Origin: Burkholderiaceae bacterium
Lineage (GTDB): Bacteria > Pseudomonadota > Gammaproteobacteria > Burkholderiales > Burkholderiaceae
Direction: 5' to 3'
Length of the DNA stretch: 46,013 bases
Assembly (NCBI GenBank): GCA_947448305.1
Contig: CANFME010000007.1
Coordinates: 1-46,013 of the forward strand
Shown: piece by piece, positions 17,303-26,528 of the stretch
Layout: each line of letters starts with the position of its first letter
Numbering within the stretch: the stretch's first letter is position 1
Program-made: the position numbers and the translations under genes
Notes under the pieces: generated by a model
Databases searched by the model: none
Seen by the model: only the letters and a program-made list of their open reading frames with translations
Told to the model about the DNA's origin: nothing

Positions 17303-19942
17303 TTACTGTAGTTCAATCGAGCGTTCTTGACCACCAGTCTCAACTAGAATCATCGGCCCTAAGGGGAGTTCTGCTGAAGGTTTGATAACTCGTGGAACGT
17401 GAATTGGTTTTGGTTCAGCTGCAATTTGCGCCAAAACTTCTTCATGTTTGACAGGATTTGTCGCTACCCAAATGAGGCCAACTTGATTCAATACTTCATC
17501 TAAGCTAGAGCGATCTAACATTTCTGGGACGACTTGCGGTAATGATTTAACTTGTAATACCGCTGGCTCAGATTTAGTTGTGTTAATTACCGATGAGCTT
17601 GGTGTCATTACAGTTGCTTCTGACTGAGTTGCAGACATTGAGGCTTGTGTGCTAACAGATTTATTATCTTCAGCAACGTAAGACTCAGATATTACTGAGT
17701 TCGATGTTGATTGATTTATTAATCCAGTCTCGGACTCTCTAGCTATCACTTCTTGCACTACAGGTGCCGAATCACTCACTGTTTGAGTATCACTACCGGT
17801 ATTCACTTGAACTGACTCAGTACTTATTTCTGGATTTGTACGATCTGCTTTATCACGTCCACGATTTCTACTGCGACGATTACGGCTCTTACGTTTTTCT
17901 TCCCCAGCCTCATTAGTGGCTAAATCCGTTGTTTGAGTTGTTCCAGTATTATTTGCTTCGACACTAGTTTCATCCGTACCTAACTCACGCTGCTGATTTT
18001 TACGAGCATCATTACGAGGATTTGCATTACGACGTGCGGGAACTTTATTTGTTTCAGTTTGGTCTGATGCAGAATCAGTTTTGGATGTTTCTGTTGCCGC
18101 ATCTTCATCGTTTGTTCTGTTAGTGCGGTTTCCTGAGTTACGTCCCTTGCCTTTTCCTCTTCTAGGATTTGGATACTTCGGCTTTGGCGTTTCTACAACA
18201 GCTACTGGTTCAGGCGCTACTGGCTTACTACCACCAAATAGTTTTTTGATAAAGCCAATGATGCCGATACTCGATGAATCTACCGCAACTTGTTGGACAT
18301 TTACTTTTGGAGTTGATGCAGGAGCTGGTTGACTTGGCGTAATTCCTTTAACTGCAGCTACAGGACTAGGCTTGATATCTTGTGCGCGACGACTAACAAT
18401 CGTATCTTCTTCCATTGCTTTTGATACTTCTTCAGCAATCGCATAACTTGCTTGTAGATTATCTAAGCGTGGATCGTCATGTTTTAAGCGCTCGAGTTTA
18501 TAGTGAGGGGTTTCTAGGTACTTGTTAGGGATTAACAAGACATTTACTTTCGAACGAGACTCGATCTTGATGACTTCAGAACGTTTTTCATTTAACAAGA
18601 AAGCCGCTACATCTACGGGCACTTGGCAATGAATAGCCGCTGTATTCTCCTTCATACTCTCTTCTTGAATAATACGCAGGACTTGAAGTGCTGAGGACTC
18701 TGTATCACGAATATGACCCGTACCTGTACATCTTGGACAAGTTACGTGGGTTCCCTCAGATAAAGCAGGTCGTAGTCGTTGACGAGAAATTTCCATTAAA
18801 CCAAATTTGGAAATCTTTCCAGTTTGAACCCTTGCACGGTCATGCTTGAGGGCATCTTTTATCCGGTTTTCTACGTCTTTTTGACTTTTTGGCGACTCCA
18901 TATCAATGAAATCAATCACAATCAAGCCACCTAAATCACGCAATCGCATCTGTCTTGCAATCTCGTCTGCCGCTTCTAAATTGGTTCTAGTCGCAGTTTC
19001 TTCAATATCAGAACCACGAGTTGCACGGGCGGAGTTAACGTCAACTGAAACTAGCGCTTCAGTATGGTCAATAACAATGGCCCCGCCAGATGGTAAATTG
19101 ACGGTTCTAGAGTAAGCTGTTTCAATTTGATGTTCTATTTGAAAGCGAGAAAAGAGGGGAACATCTTCCTGGTAACGTTTGACACGGTTCATATTGTCAG
19201 GCATCACAACAGACATAAATGACTGAGCTTGCTCGAAGATATCTTCCGTATCGATCAAAATTTCGCCGATATCGGGTTGGTAATAATCACGAATTGCTCG
19301 AATTACCAAGCTCGACTCTAAATAAATAAGTAATGGAGCCGAATTGGATTGTGCCGCAGAATCAATAGCGGTCCACAACTGCATTAAATAACTTAAATCC
19401 CACTGTAATTCTTGTGCATCACGTCCAATACCAGCAGTTCTAGCAATAATACTCATCCCATTGGGGATTTCTAGTTGGGCCATTGCTTCACGTAACTCTT
19501 GACGATCTTCGCCTTCAATGCGACGTGAAACTCCGCCACCCCGAGGGTTGTTCGGCATTAAAACTAAATAACGTCCGGCTAATGAGATAAAACTAGTGAG
19601 GGCAGCACCTTTATTGCCACGTTCTTCTTTTTCTACTTGGACAATAATTTCTTGACCTTCTTTTAAAGCTTCCTTAATGGTTACTTTTTTTAGGTCTACA
19701 CCTTCAGCAAAATAACTACGTGCAACCTCTTTGAATGGCAAGAAACCATGACGCTCCTCCCCGTAGTTTACAAAACAAGCTTCGAGTGATGGCTCAATCC
19801 TAGTAATAACACCTTTATAAATATTTCCTTTGCGTTGCTCACGGCCTGCTGACTCAATGTCTAAATCTACCAGTTTTTGACCATCTACAATCGCTACGCG
19901 TAACTCTTCCTGTTGAGTTGCATTAAATAACATTCTTTTCAT
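17303..19942 (-). CDS. rne: Ribonuclease E
   Basis: An 879-residue RNase E. The N-terminal half has the S1 region ([22 protein letters not shown] is its start), the DNase-I-like catalytic segment with [10 protein letters not shown] and IVIDFIDM at about 300-350 holding the metal-binding aspartates, and the zinc-link CPRCTG at about 405. The C-terminal part from about 510 is low complexity and disordered, with an Arg-rich patch ([13 protein letters not shown]) expected to bind RNA. It ends in a short conserved-looking domain ([13 protein letters not shown] to MILVETGG). It starts mRNA decay and processes rRNA and tRNA. AAGGAA lies 6 nt before the ATG. The leader is long and structured. Confidence 0.98.
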   Translation of the reverse strand: MKRMLFNATQQEELRVAIVDGQKLVDLDIESAGREQRKGNIYKGVITRIEPSLEACFVNYGEERHGFLPFKEVARSYFAEGVDLKKVTIKEALKEGQEIIVQVEKEERGNKGAALTSFISLAGRYLVLMPNNPRGGGVSRRIEGEDRQELREAMAQLEIPNGMSIIARTAGIGRDAQELQWDLSYLMQLWTAIDSAAQSNSAPLLIYLESSLVIRAIRDYYQPDIGEILIDTEDIFEQAQSFMSVVMPDNMNRVKRYQEDVPLFSRFQIEHQIETAYSRTVNLPSGGAIVIDHTEALVSVDVNSARATRGSDIEETATRTNLEAADEIARQMRLRDLGGLIVIDFIDMESPKSQKDVENRIKDALKHDRARVQTGKISKFGLMEISRQRLRPALSEGTHVTCPRCTGTGHIRDTESSALQVLRIIQEESMKENTAAIHCQVPVDVAAFLLNEKRSEVIKIESRSKVNVLLIPNKYLETPHYKLERLKHDDPRLDNLQASYAIAEEVSKAMEEDTIVSRRAQDIKPSPVAAVKGITPSQPAPASTPKVNVQQVAVDSSSIGIIGFIKKLFGGSKPVAPEPVAVVETPKPKYPNPRRGKGKGRNSGNRTNRTNDEDAATETSKTDSASDQTETNKVPARRNANPRNDARKNQQRELGTDETSVEANNTGTTQTTDLATNEAGEEKRKSRNRRSRNRGRDKADRTNPEISTESVQVNTGSDTQTVSDSAPVVQEVIARESETGLINQSTSNSVISESYVAEDNKSVSTQASMSATQSEATVMTPSSSVINTTKSEPAVLQVKSLPQVVPEMLDRSSLDEVLNQVGLIWVATNPVKHEEVLAQIAAEPKPIHVPRVIKPSAELPLGPMILVETGGQERSIELQ

Positions 19943-20418
19943 ATCTATTCCTTAATAGAAAGGGCGTGTTTCTAGCAGAATGTTCAACAGATACATCTTC
20001 GCAGATTGCGAAATTTAACAAGGTAGTGATGTATTTATCTCTTGCCTTGCATGTGCTAATAAATATTCTTGAATCTATTAGCGAAAGGATGCTCGCCCAG
20101 TTAGCTTAATTTGAGTAACTTCTGGCGTTCAATTAAAATCTGTTAACAACTCTTTGCTGGCAACACGCTAGCTTTCATTTCTTCTCCTCATTTCAACAAG
20201 GGGGGAGTTACCTTGGGGAATTATTTGCCTTCCCTAGCTATAATGTTATTCTTTGGTCTAATGTAGTAAGAACACAATGATCATAAATTTAATTGATCCT
20301 GTTTGTTCTTTATCGCACACATTGTCTTGACAATAACCCTCTGATTATATGTCAAAGTTGTGCTGAAAAGTAAATCAATTCCGATTACCATATTAATATC
20401 TCTTTAAAAAGTTCATCC
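19943..20418. other. 476-bp divergent intergenic region between rne and rluC
   Basis: This is the only gene-free stretch above 300 bp. It holds the rne leader hairpins (separate entry). A perfect TATAAT on the plus strand (20239-20244) is the best -10 candidate for rluC, though without a good -35. A minus-strand TATAAT (20344-20349) is a -10 candidate for rne, implying a leader of about 390 nt. An inverted repeat TTGTC-TT-GACAA lies at 20322-20333. No small ORF with a convincing ribosome binding site was found. Confidence 0.55.
19991..20082 (-). promoter_or_regulatory. Structured 5' leader of rne
   Basis: Three stems are visible. ATACATC (19991-19997) pairs with GATGTAT (20028-20034). Inside it TTCGCA (19998-20003) pairs with TGCGAA (20007-20012) around a 3-nt loop. 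Upstream in the transcript, TATTAGC (20076-20082) pairs with GCTAATA (20055-20061). RNase E autoregulates through hairpins in its leader in E. coli; a similar role here is inferred. Confidence 0.5.
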
Positions 20419-21366
20419 ATGTCCGAAAATTCTGTCCAATTTATTACTATTTCCCCAGATGAGGAAGGGCAGAGATTAGATAATTTTTTGATGAAATGGG
20501 GCAAAGGGGTTCCAAAAAGCCATATTTATCGAATTATTCGATCAGGAGAGATCCGAATAAACAAAAAAAGGGCTGATGTTACCAGCCGGATTGTATCGGG
20601 GGACGTTATTCGAATCCCCCCAATTCGGGTAGCCAGTCCAGAAAGTCCGGCAGTTGTATCAGCGGTTAGCATTCAAAATGCCACCAAAATGGTGCAAAAT
20701 CTGCCAATTCTTTATGAAGATAATGCTTTATTAATTGTGAATAAACCTTCCGGCATAGCCGTTCATGGAGGGTCTGGTATTTCTTTAGGTCTAATTGAAG
20801 CCTTACGAATGGTAAAACCTGATTTAAAGTTCTTAGAATTAGTTCATCGGTTGGATCGCGATACCTCTGGAATTTTGATGTTGGCCAAAAAAAGAAGTGC
20901 ATTAACGATCCTACATGAAGATATTCGCAATGGAAATATGGATAAACGCTACATATTTGTTGCCCATGGATCTTTTAACGAAGGGCTTGGCCATATTCCC
21001 TTAAAGTATCCACTCCATAAATATATTTTGGCAAATGGCGAAAGACGCGTCCGAGTGGAAGATTTTGGTCAAGCAAGTCACACTGTGATTAAATTCCTGA
21101 GTCATGCTCACGATGGCAAATGTTTTGTCGGAGAAGCTCAATTACGGACTGGTAGAACGCATCAAATTCGGGTCCATTTACAACATCATGGATATCCTAT
21201 TTTAGGTGATGATAAATATGGTGTTTTGGAGTTGGACCGAGCACTAAAGACGAAGAGACTCATGTTGCACGCCTATAAATTAGCCATAATCCACCCACTC
21301 ACAAAAGAAAAACTAACAATTTCTGCACCTGTGCCAGAGGGGTTTGAAATTCGTAATGGTAAATAA
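20419..21366 (+). CDS. rluC: 23S rRNA pseudouridine synthase RluC
   Basis: A 315-residue RluA-family synthase. An S4 RNA-binding domain (QRLDNFLMKW to RINKKR, about 15-60) is followed by the catalytic HRLDRDTSGI motif with its Asp at about 147, and LRTGRTHQIRVHLQHHG near the C-terminus. RluC isomerises U955, U2504 and U2580 in E. coli 23S rRNA; the divergent rne neighbour matches the RluC arrangement. The upstream region is rich in A/T, and no Shine-Dalgarno is evident at the ATG. Confidence 0.93.
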   Translation: MSENSVQFITISPDEEGQRLDNFLMKWGKGVPKSHIYRIIRSGEIRINKKRADVTSRIVSGDVIRIPPIRVASPESPAVVSAVSIQNATKMVQNLPILYEDNALLIVNKPSGIAVHGGSGISLGLIEALRMVKPDLKFLELVHRLDRDTSGILMLAKKRSALTILHEDIRNGNMDKRYIFVAHGSFNEGLGHIPLKYPLHKYILANGERRVRVEDFGQASHTVIKFLSHAHDGKCFVGEAQLRTGRTHQIRVHLQHHGYPILGDDKYGVLELDRALKTKRLMLHAYKLAIIHPLTKEKLTISAPVPEGFEIRNGK

Positions 21367-21399
21367 TTGAATCATCCAGTTAAACGGAAAGGGTCAGTG

Positions 21400-22059
21400 A
21401 TGACACAAAATAGTAAAAAATTTGAAATGGTGATTTGGGATTGGGACGGTACGATCATGAATTCCACTCCAACTATAGTGGAGTGTATGAAACAGTCTTG
21501 CCGTGATTTAGGTATGCCCGTACCTTCTGACCAAATGGCAAGTCATGTCATCGGTCTTGGTATTATCGAATCGATTCGTATTGCCATGCCAACGGTAGCC
21601 GAATCAGATTATCCTCTGGTTTTGGAACGCTTCAGACATTACTACCTTGGGAAAGACCATGAACTCATCTTATTTGAAGGAATACGAGAGTTATTAAGTG
21701 ATTTAAAAGCAAATGGACATATATTGGCGGTTGCAACAGGTAAGCCAAGAGTAGGATTGAATCGATCCTTAGATAATCACCGAATGAATGAATTATTCCA
21801 TGATTCTAGAACTGCTGATGAAACCCGTTCAAAGCCTCACCCCCAAATGCTTTTAGAGTTAATGGAGAAATGGGCAATACCCGCCCATAAAATTGTCATG
21901 ATTGGGGATACAACCCATGATCTAAAAATGGCAAAAAGTGCTGGTGTGAGAGCTATTGGGATGACTTACGGTGCTCATTCAGCAGAAGAACTGAATGCAT
22001 ATGAACCATTGGCTTGCTTTGATAACGTTGAAGGTCTTCGTCGTTTTTTAATTGAATAG
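21400..22059 (+). CDS. HAD-family phosphatase, phosphoglycolate phosphatase-like
   Basis: I choose ATG 21400 (MTQNSKKFEMVIWDWDGT), with AAAGGG 6 nt upstream, giving 219 residues; a TTG at 21367 right after the rluC stop is also open. HAD motif I is DWDGT, motif II lies around AVATGK, and motif III/IV is KPHPQM to GDTTHDLKMAKSAG. A helical cap between motifs I and II marks HAD subclass IA. Phosphoglycolate phosphatase is the closest named relative, but substrate cannot be fixed. It follows rluC by 33 bp and is probably cotranscribed. Confidence 0.85.
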   Translation: MTQNSKKFEMVIWDWDGTIMNSTPTIVECMKQSCRDLGMPVPSDQMASHVIGLGIIESIRIAMPTVAESDYPLVLERFRHYYLGKDHELILFEGIRELLSDLKANGHILAVATGKPRVGLNRSLDNHRMNELFHDSRTADETRSKPHPQMLLELMEKWAIPAHKIVMIGDTTHDLKMAKSAGVRAIGMTYGAHSAEELNAYEPLACFDNVEGLRRFLIE

Positions 22060-22130
22060 TGATTGAAAATAACTCTAGGTGTGCAGAATTTATTAGATTA
22101 CATAAAATAGTAGGATAAATTAGGAAAAAA

Positions 22131-23069
22131 ATGAATACAGATGATGCTAATTGGGAAAAAACAGCCCTAGAAAATTTGTTAAAAGAAAATTTAAAAGAAC
22201 GTCAAAGTAATCGCCGGTGGCGGACTTTTTGGCGTTTACTGGGATTGGCCATTACGATTGGACTGGTGTATTCTTATTTTGCCCCTTTTAAAAAGAGTGC
22301 CTCTGTACTGAGCCACCATACTGCTTTGATTAAGTTAGATGGTGAAATTTCTGGCGGAACTTCGGCCAATGCCTCAGATATTATGATGGCATTACAAAAC
22401 GCCTTTGAAAGCCCTGAAGTTGGTGGTGTGATATTGCGTATTAATAGCCCTGGTGGTTCCCCAGTGCAATCTGGCATGATTTATGACGAAATGATGCGCT
22501 TACGTAAAGCCAATCCTGAGAAACACCTCTATGTTGTCATTGAAGATATTTGTGCTTCGGGTGGCTACTATATTGCTGCGGCTGGTGAAAAGATTTACGT
22601 GGATAAAGCAAGTTTGGTTGGCTCCATCGGTGTCATCATGTCAGGATTCGGCTTTACAGGTTTGATGGACAAGGTTGGTGTTGAGCGAAGAGTCCAAACT
22701 GCCGGCGAAAATAAAGCGATGTTAGACCCGTTTATGAAGCAAAATCCAAAAACAACTCAGTCAATTCAGGCTATGTTAGATGAAATCCACCAGCAATTTA
22801 TTAAGTCTGTTAAAGATGGTCGTGGTTCACGTTTAAAAGAGACGCCTGATATGTTTAGTGGCATGGTTTGGAACGGATCAAAAGCAGTCGAGTTGGGTCT
22901 AGCTGATGACTTTGGAACTGTGGAATCAGTTGCTAGAGATGTGATTAAATATTCTGATGTAGTTGATTACACGCAAACTGAAAATGTTGCTGAGCGCTTA
23001 GCGAAAAGATTTGGGGCTACTTTAGGTAATTCTTTCGCTAGTGCTTTACAAAGAGTTGACCTAAAGTAA
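22131..23069 (+). CDS. S49 family serine peptidase (SppA-like)
   Basis: A 312-residue membrane-anchored protease. A cytoplasmic basic N-terminus is followed by one transmembrane helix at about 37-53, then the S49 core: INSPGGSP, the nucleophile region ICASGGYYIAAA, and VGSIGVIMSGFGF. A Lys in the RRVQTAGENKAMLDPF segment is the likely general base. The short, single-domain form resembles the B. subtilis type rather than the double-domain E. coli SppA. It digests leftover signal peptides in the membrane. TTAGGAAA precedes the ATG. It follows the HAD gene by 71 bp. Confidence 0.9.
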   Translation: MNTDDANWEKTALENLLKENLKERQSNRRWRTFWRLLGLAITIGLVYSYFAPFKKSASVLSHHTALIKLDGEISGGTSANASDIMMALQNAFESPEVGGVILRINSPGGSPVQSGMIYDEMMRLRKANPEKHLYVVIEDICASGGYYIAAAGEKIYVDKASLVGSIGVIMSGFGFTGLMDKVGVERRVQTAGENKAMLDPFMKQNPKTTQSIQAMLDEIHQQFIKSVKDGRGSRLKETPDMFSGMVWNGSKAVELGLADDFGTVESVARDVIKYSDVVDYTQTENVAERLAKRFGATLGNSFASALQRVDLK

Positions 23070-23100
23070 TTCAGTCTTACTAATCCATTCAAAAAAGACT

Positions 23101-23853
23101 TTAAGCTTGCATTAGAAATACTGCAGGCTTTTTTTCTAAATATTTAATCTGTGGAGATTGGTTACTCCAAGCTTTTCGCCACTCGCTAATGCTTTGACTC
23201 ACAATCAACTCATCTGCCAATGTTAAATGTGTGGCGATACACAATTGCGTATTTGGGTGAAGTGCTTCGATGCAACTTTCCAACATTCCTAAATTTCGAT
23301 ATGGAGTTTCAATCCAAAGTTGAGTCGCACGATTTTTTTTCGATTGTGATTCAAGCGATCTTAACTCTTGGGCTCTCTCCAAAGATTTGATAGCTAAATA
23401 GCCGTGAAACATAAAGCCTTGACCATTCATGCCGCTTGCCATCAAAGCCAGCATCAGAGAGCTTGGCCCAGTAAGTGGTTTAACGGGAATCTTCAAACGG
23501 TGTGCTAAGGCCACGATCTCTGTGCCAGGGTCAGCCACTGCTGGAAGCCCTGCCTCGGAAAGTAATCCTAGATTGTGACCAGATAAAAGGGGTTGTAACA
23601 ATTGATTGATGTCAACTTTAGAGCTAGGACCTGACCACTCGACCATCTTCATTTCTTGCAAAGGCTTTATCAGAGGATGAACGGTATTAACCGCTTTTAA
23701 AAAAGATCTAGCCGTTTTTGCGTTTTCCACAATCCAGTATTCGAGCTGACTCGCTTGCTTTGTTACCTCGTTGGGAAGAACAAAGGGAAGCTGATCCTCC
23801 CGAGCTTCATCGCCTAAAGTGTTGGGAATTAAAAACAAGGTACCTTTGTTCAT
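23101..23853 (-). CDS. SAM-dependent methyltransferase, RsmI/tetrapyrrole methylase-like
   Basis: A 250-residue member of the tetrapyrrole methylase superfamily. It starts GTLFLIPNTLGD and contains GLLSEAGLPAVADPG at about 95-110, which corresponds to the RsmI signature with SEAG in place of SDAG, then KPLTGPSSLMLALMASG. RsmI methylates the 2'-O of C1402 in 16S rRNA. This shorter divergent paralogue is common in betaproteobacteria and its substrate is uncertain. It overlaps the maf stop by 4 bp on the same strand, so the two are probably cotranslated. Confidence 0.8.
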   Translation of the reverse strand: MNKGTLFLIPNTLGDEAREDQLPFVLPNEVTKQASQLEYWIVENAKTARSFLKAVNTVHPLIKPLQEMKMVEWSGPSSKVDINQLLQPLLSGHNLGLLSEAGLPAVADPGTEIVALAHRLKIPVKPLTGPSSLMLALMASGMNGQGFMFHGYLAIKSLERAQELRSLESQSKKNRATQLWIETPYRNLGMLESCIEALHPNTQLCIATHLTLADELIVSQSISEWRKAWSNQSPQIKYLEKKPAVFLMQA

Positions 23854-24455
23854 CGAAGCATCACCGGGGGAGTAAATAATTTAAAACCAACGGACATTAA
23901 TAAGCCGCTTAATTGAATGAGCGGAAGGCCAATAATGGCAGTTGGGTCAGTAGATTTCATCTCTGCAAGCAAGCCAATTCCTAAACCTTCTGCTTTAGCA
24001 CTACCAGCGCAGTCATATGGCTTTTCAGTTAAAAGATAATTTTCAAGCGTTGCCTCATCAAAATCCCGAAAAGATACTTCCGTATCAACACAGGTATATA
24101 GGCTTGTACTTGACTTGTGTTGCATGAGGCACATGCCGGTTCTGAAAATGACCTTTTCTCCTTGCATCATTTGGAGCTGTGCCAGTGCTCTGTCATGCGT
24201 CACTGGCTTGCCAATTGCTGCGCCATGAAAATCAGCCACTTGATCCGATCCAATCACCCACGCATCTGGATGTTTTTCACTAATGCAAAGTGCTTTAAGA
24301 TGGGATAATCGTTCTACTAATTGTGCAGGAGATTCACCAATTTTGGGGGTTTCATCTACGTCTGGAGAGTAAACTGAAAAGGAAACGTTCAAACGTTCCA
24401 ACAATTCTCTCCTATACTTAGAAGATGAGGCCAATATCAGAGTCTGTTCTTTCAT
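23850..24455 (-). CDS. Maf-family m7GTP pyrophosphatase (YceF-like)
   Basis: From ATG 24455 (MKEQTLILASSSKYRRELLERL) the protein is 201 residues; an upstream ATG at 24509 lies inside the divergent yceD and is unlikely. Maf motifs are SSSKYRRELL, DETP at about 37, IGSDQVADFHG with the catalytic Asp, GKPVTHDRALAQL, and a late GLPLIQLSGLL. YceF-type Maf proteins hydrolyse m7GTP and related nucleotides. The yceF|yceD divergence is the same as in E. coli, here with only 18 bp between the starts and no clear Shine-Dalgarno for maf. Confidence 0.88.
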   Translation of the reverse strand: MKEQTLILASSSKYRRELLERLNVSFSVYSPDVDETPKIGESPAQLVERLSHLKALCISEKHPDAWVIGSDQVADFHGAAIGKPVTHDRALAQLQMMQGEKVIFRTGMCLMQHKSSTSLYTCVDTEVSFRDFDEATLENYLLTEKPYDCAGSAKAEGLGIGLLAEMKSTDPTAIIGLPLIQLSGLLMSVGFKLFTPPVMLR

Positions 24456-24473
24456 ATATGGGAACTTAATTTT

Positions 24474-25079
24474 ATGAACCAAAAACAAATTATCGCTCAA
24501 GAGTTGCATTCTTCTCAGAGCGCGTTATCTAATATCGATTTTAAAAGTGGTCAAACATTTAAAGGTCAGGGCGTTTTTCCTATCGAGTCTTTTACTCGCT
24601 TAATGCAGGAAATATCTCAGGGGCAACATCACGATTCAGTCAATATCGATTGGGAGTGTTTATCTTGGGTCGATGTATTGCCCACGGGGCAGGAACAATA
24701 TCGATTAAAGATTCAAGCAAAGACGACAATACCATTAGTATGTCAGCGCTGTCTTGATGATTATTTACAAGATGTTGAAGTAAATGCGCAGTTTGTTCTT
24801 TTGAATACGCAGACTGAAGTAGATGATTTCCCCCTAGAAAATGATGATGAAGATGCCTTATTGAATTCATTTGAATTCAATCTATTTGAGTTAATTGAAG
24901 ATGAATTACTACTTTCACTACCTATTGTGCCAAAACATGCAGATCAGGAATGTCAAAAGCAACACATTAAGATCATTGAGCAATCGGCCCCCCAATTAGA
25001 TGAAAGTAGCAGTTTGATTGACCCAAAAACAGGTAAATTAAACCCTTTTTTACAACTCAAAAAGCTAAAGTTGAATTGA
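24474..25079 (+). CDS. yceD: YceD/DUF177 family protein
   Basis: A 201-residue acidic protein with the DUF177 core: LVCQRCLDDY (CxxC at about 85) followed by an acidic stretch, and a DPKTGKLNPF tail. YceD homologues lie just upstream of rpmF across many bacteria, including plants' chloroplast relatives linked to 23S rRNA accumulation, so a role in 50S assembly is plausible but unproven. A GGGAA lies upstream of the ATG. It leads the yceD-rpmF-plsX-fab cluster. Confidence 0.88.
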   Translation: MNQKQIIAQELHSSQSALSNIDFKSGQTFKGQGVFPIESFTRLMQEISQGQHHDSVNIDWECLSWVDVLPTGQEQYRLKIQAKTTIPLVCQRCLDDYLQDVEVNAQFVLLNTQTEVDDFPLENDDEDALLNSFEFNLFELIEDELLLSLPIVPKHADQECQKQHIKIIEQSAPQLDESSSLIDPKTGKLNPFLQLKKLKLN

Positions 25080-25114
25080 GATACTAAAAAAATCCCACTA
25101 AAAGTTTCAAGTAA

Positions 25115-25123
25115 TGCTAAAAT
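25115..25123 (+). promoter_or_regulatory. Candidate extended -10 promoter for rpmF
   Basis: TGCTAAAAT matches the extended -10 pattern (TGnTAnnnT). No good -35 is visible. It sits 24 nt before the rpmF ATG, giving a leader of about 17 nt that still contains the TAGGAG ribosome binding site. Confidence 0.38.
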
Positions 25124-25146
25124 ATTGGATTGTTTAGGAGTTAAAT

Positions 25147-25326
25147 ATGGCCGTTCAGCAGAATAAAAAATCCCCATCTAAGCGTGGCATGCACCGTGCA
25201 CATGACTTTTTAGAAAGCCCTTCTTTGGCTGTAGAGCCAACAACTGGCGAGGCACATTTGCGTCACCACGTTAGCCCTAACGGCTATTATCGTGGTCGTA
25301 AAGTCGTTAAAACTAAAAACGATTAA
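25147..25326 (+). CDS. rpmF: 50S ribosomal protein L32
   Basis: A 59-residue basic protein beginning [20 protein letters not shown], with the conserved [17 protein letters not shown] ending. It has no cysteines, so it is the zinc-independent form. It packs in the 50S subunit. A strong TAGGAG lies upstream of the ATG. It sits between yceD and plsX as in many proteobacteria. Its 116-nt 3' gap contains a hairpin at 25328-25361 (TTCGCA with TGCGAA), small inverted repeats at 25363-25391, and a terminator-like structure next to plsX. Confidence 0.97.
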   Translation: MAVQQNKKSPSKRGMHRAHDFLESPSLAVEPTTGEAHLRHHVSPNGYYRGRKVVKTKND

Positions 25327-25391
25327 TTTCGCAAAGCCTCCGATTTCACATCCGGTGCGAATGAATTAATGAATTCTCTCATGGGATTCAT

Positions 25392-25436
25392 AACATCTAA
25401 ACAACAGGAGCAATCTTTGTTGGATGTTAATTTTTT
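25392..25436 (+). terminator. Terminator/attenuator-like hairpin directly before plsX
   Basis: AACATC (25392-25397) pairs with GATGTT (25423-25428), and after a 4-nt bulge CAACA (25402-25406) pairs with TGTTG (25418-25422). A run of six T follows at 25431-25436, only 6 nt before the plsX ATG. The loop holds AGGAG. The stem is AT-rich and bulged, so it would be a partial terminator at best. Confidence 0.45.
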
Positions 25437-25446
25437 AATACGATGA
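25417..25446 (+). CDS. Possible 9-codon leader peptide coupled to plsX
   Basis: The only strong Shine-Dalgarno before plsX, AGGAG (25406-25410), is 32 nt from its ATG, too far to serve it directly. It lies 6 nt before a TTG that opens a frame of nine codons (MLDVNFLIR) whose TGA overlaps the plsX ATG as ATGA. Ribosomes ending the leader could restart on plsX. The frame also runs through the hairpin's 3' arm and T-run, so its translation would disrupt the terminator-like stem. This is an inference from spacing only. Confidence 0.3.
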   Translation: MLDVNFLIR

Positions 25447-26510
25447 CAGTCACTATCGCCGTTGATGCAATGGGTGGTGATCATGGTGTATCTGTCACCG
25501 TACCCGCTGCGATTGATTTGTTAAAAGAACACCCTAATTGTAGGATTCTTTTGGTTGGTCAGTTAGAAGCTATTCATCATGCCCTTAAAAAAATTCCAAA
25601 TGATTTAAGAGATCATGTCACTGTGGTGGAAGCTACTGAGCTAGTAGCCATGGATGACTCGGTTGAAGTCGCACTTCGTAAGAAGAAAAATTCTTCTATG
25701 AGGATTGCTATCGAATTGGTGAAGGATGGTCAAGCGGATGCAGTCGTCTCTTCTGGCAATACCGGTGCCCTAATGGCTATTTCACGTTATCTTTTGAAAA
25801 CATTGGTAGGTATTGACCGTCCCGCTATATCAACGCGTATGCCAAATCAAAAGGGTACTGGAACCACTGTACTCGATTTGGGTGCCAACAGTGATTGTGA
25901 AGCCTCTCATTTACTCCAATTCGCCCAAATGGCAGATGTCATGGTGCGTGTGATTGACGGTAAAGAAAAACCTTTAATTGGTTTACTCAATATTGGTGAA
26001 GAGGTAATCAAAGGTAATGAAGTCGTTAAACAAGCTGGTGTTTTATTGCGTAATAGTAATTTAAACTTCCACGGTAATGTTGAAGGTAATGATATTTTCA
26101 AAGGTACCACTGATGTAGTCGTTTGTGATGGTTTTGTCGGCAATGTCGCACTTAAAACTAGCGAAGGTTTAGCTAGTATGATTTCTCAAATGATAAAAGA
26201 AGAATTTGGACGATCTTTATTTACCAAGTTTTTATCTTTCTTAGTACTTCCTATCTTATTGCGCTTTAGAAAAAGAGTCGATCATCGTAGATATAACGGT
26301 GCAATGTTACTGGGTTTGAGAGGGCTTGTTATTAAGAGCCATGGCTCAGCAGATCGATATGCTTTTTATATGGCATTGACAAGAGCCTATGAGGCGGCGA
26401 ATAATCACATGGTCGAAAAAATCGCTAAGGCCTTTGATCAAATTGAAAAGCAAAAAACGAATGAAATTTCTGGCTTGTCACCAATTTCTCCCACTAACGC
26501 TATTGGCTAA
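25443..26510 (+). CDS. plsX: Phosphate acyltransferase PlsX
   Basis: A 355-residue PlsX, usual length. It opens [14 protein letters not shown] and contains SSGNTGALM, the LDLGANSDC segment and [15 protein letters not shown]. PlsX converts acyl-ACP to acyl-phosphate for PlsY, starting phospholipid synthesis. There is no Shine-Dalgarno at normal distance from the ATG; the nearest belongs to a small upstream frame that overlaps the start. It begins the fatty-acid cluster with fabH 18 bp downstream. Confidence 0.97.
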   Translation: MTVTIAVDAMGGDHGVSVTVPAAIDLLKEHPNCRILLVGQLEAIHHALKKIPNDLRDHVTVVEATELVAMDDSVEVALRKKKNSSMRIAIELVKDGQADAVVSSGNTGALMAISRYLLKTLVGIDRPAISTRMPNQKGTGTTVLDLGANSDCEASHLLQFAQMADVMVRVIDGKEKPLIGLLNIGEEVIKGNEVVKQAGVLLRNSNLNFHGNVEGNDIFKGTTDVVVCDGFVGNVALKTSEGLASMISQMIKEEFGRSLFTKFLSFLVLPILLRFRKRVDHRRYNGAMLLGLRGLVIKSHGSADRYAFYMALTRAYEAANNHMVEKIAKAFDQIEKQKTNEISGLSPISPTNAIG

Positions 26511-26528
26511 TCTTTAGGTAATTTATTT

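Noticed and set aside
17550..18430. Repeat-rich coding of the RNase E tail as a possible repeat array or gene fusion
   Set aside because: It is ordinary low-complexity, disordered C-terminal sequence of RNase E, in frame and without regular repeat units.
25328..25391. Riboswitch between rpmF and plsX
   Set aside because: The hairpins are short and simple and match no aptamer I recognise; the terminator-like stem next to plsX is reported instead.
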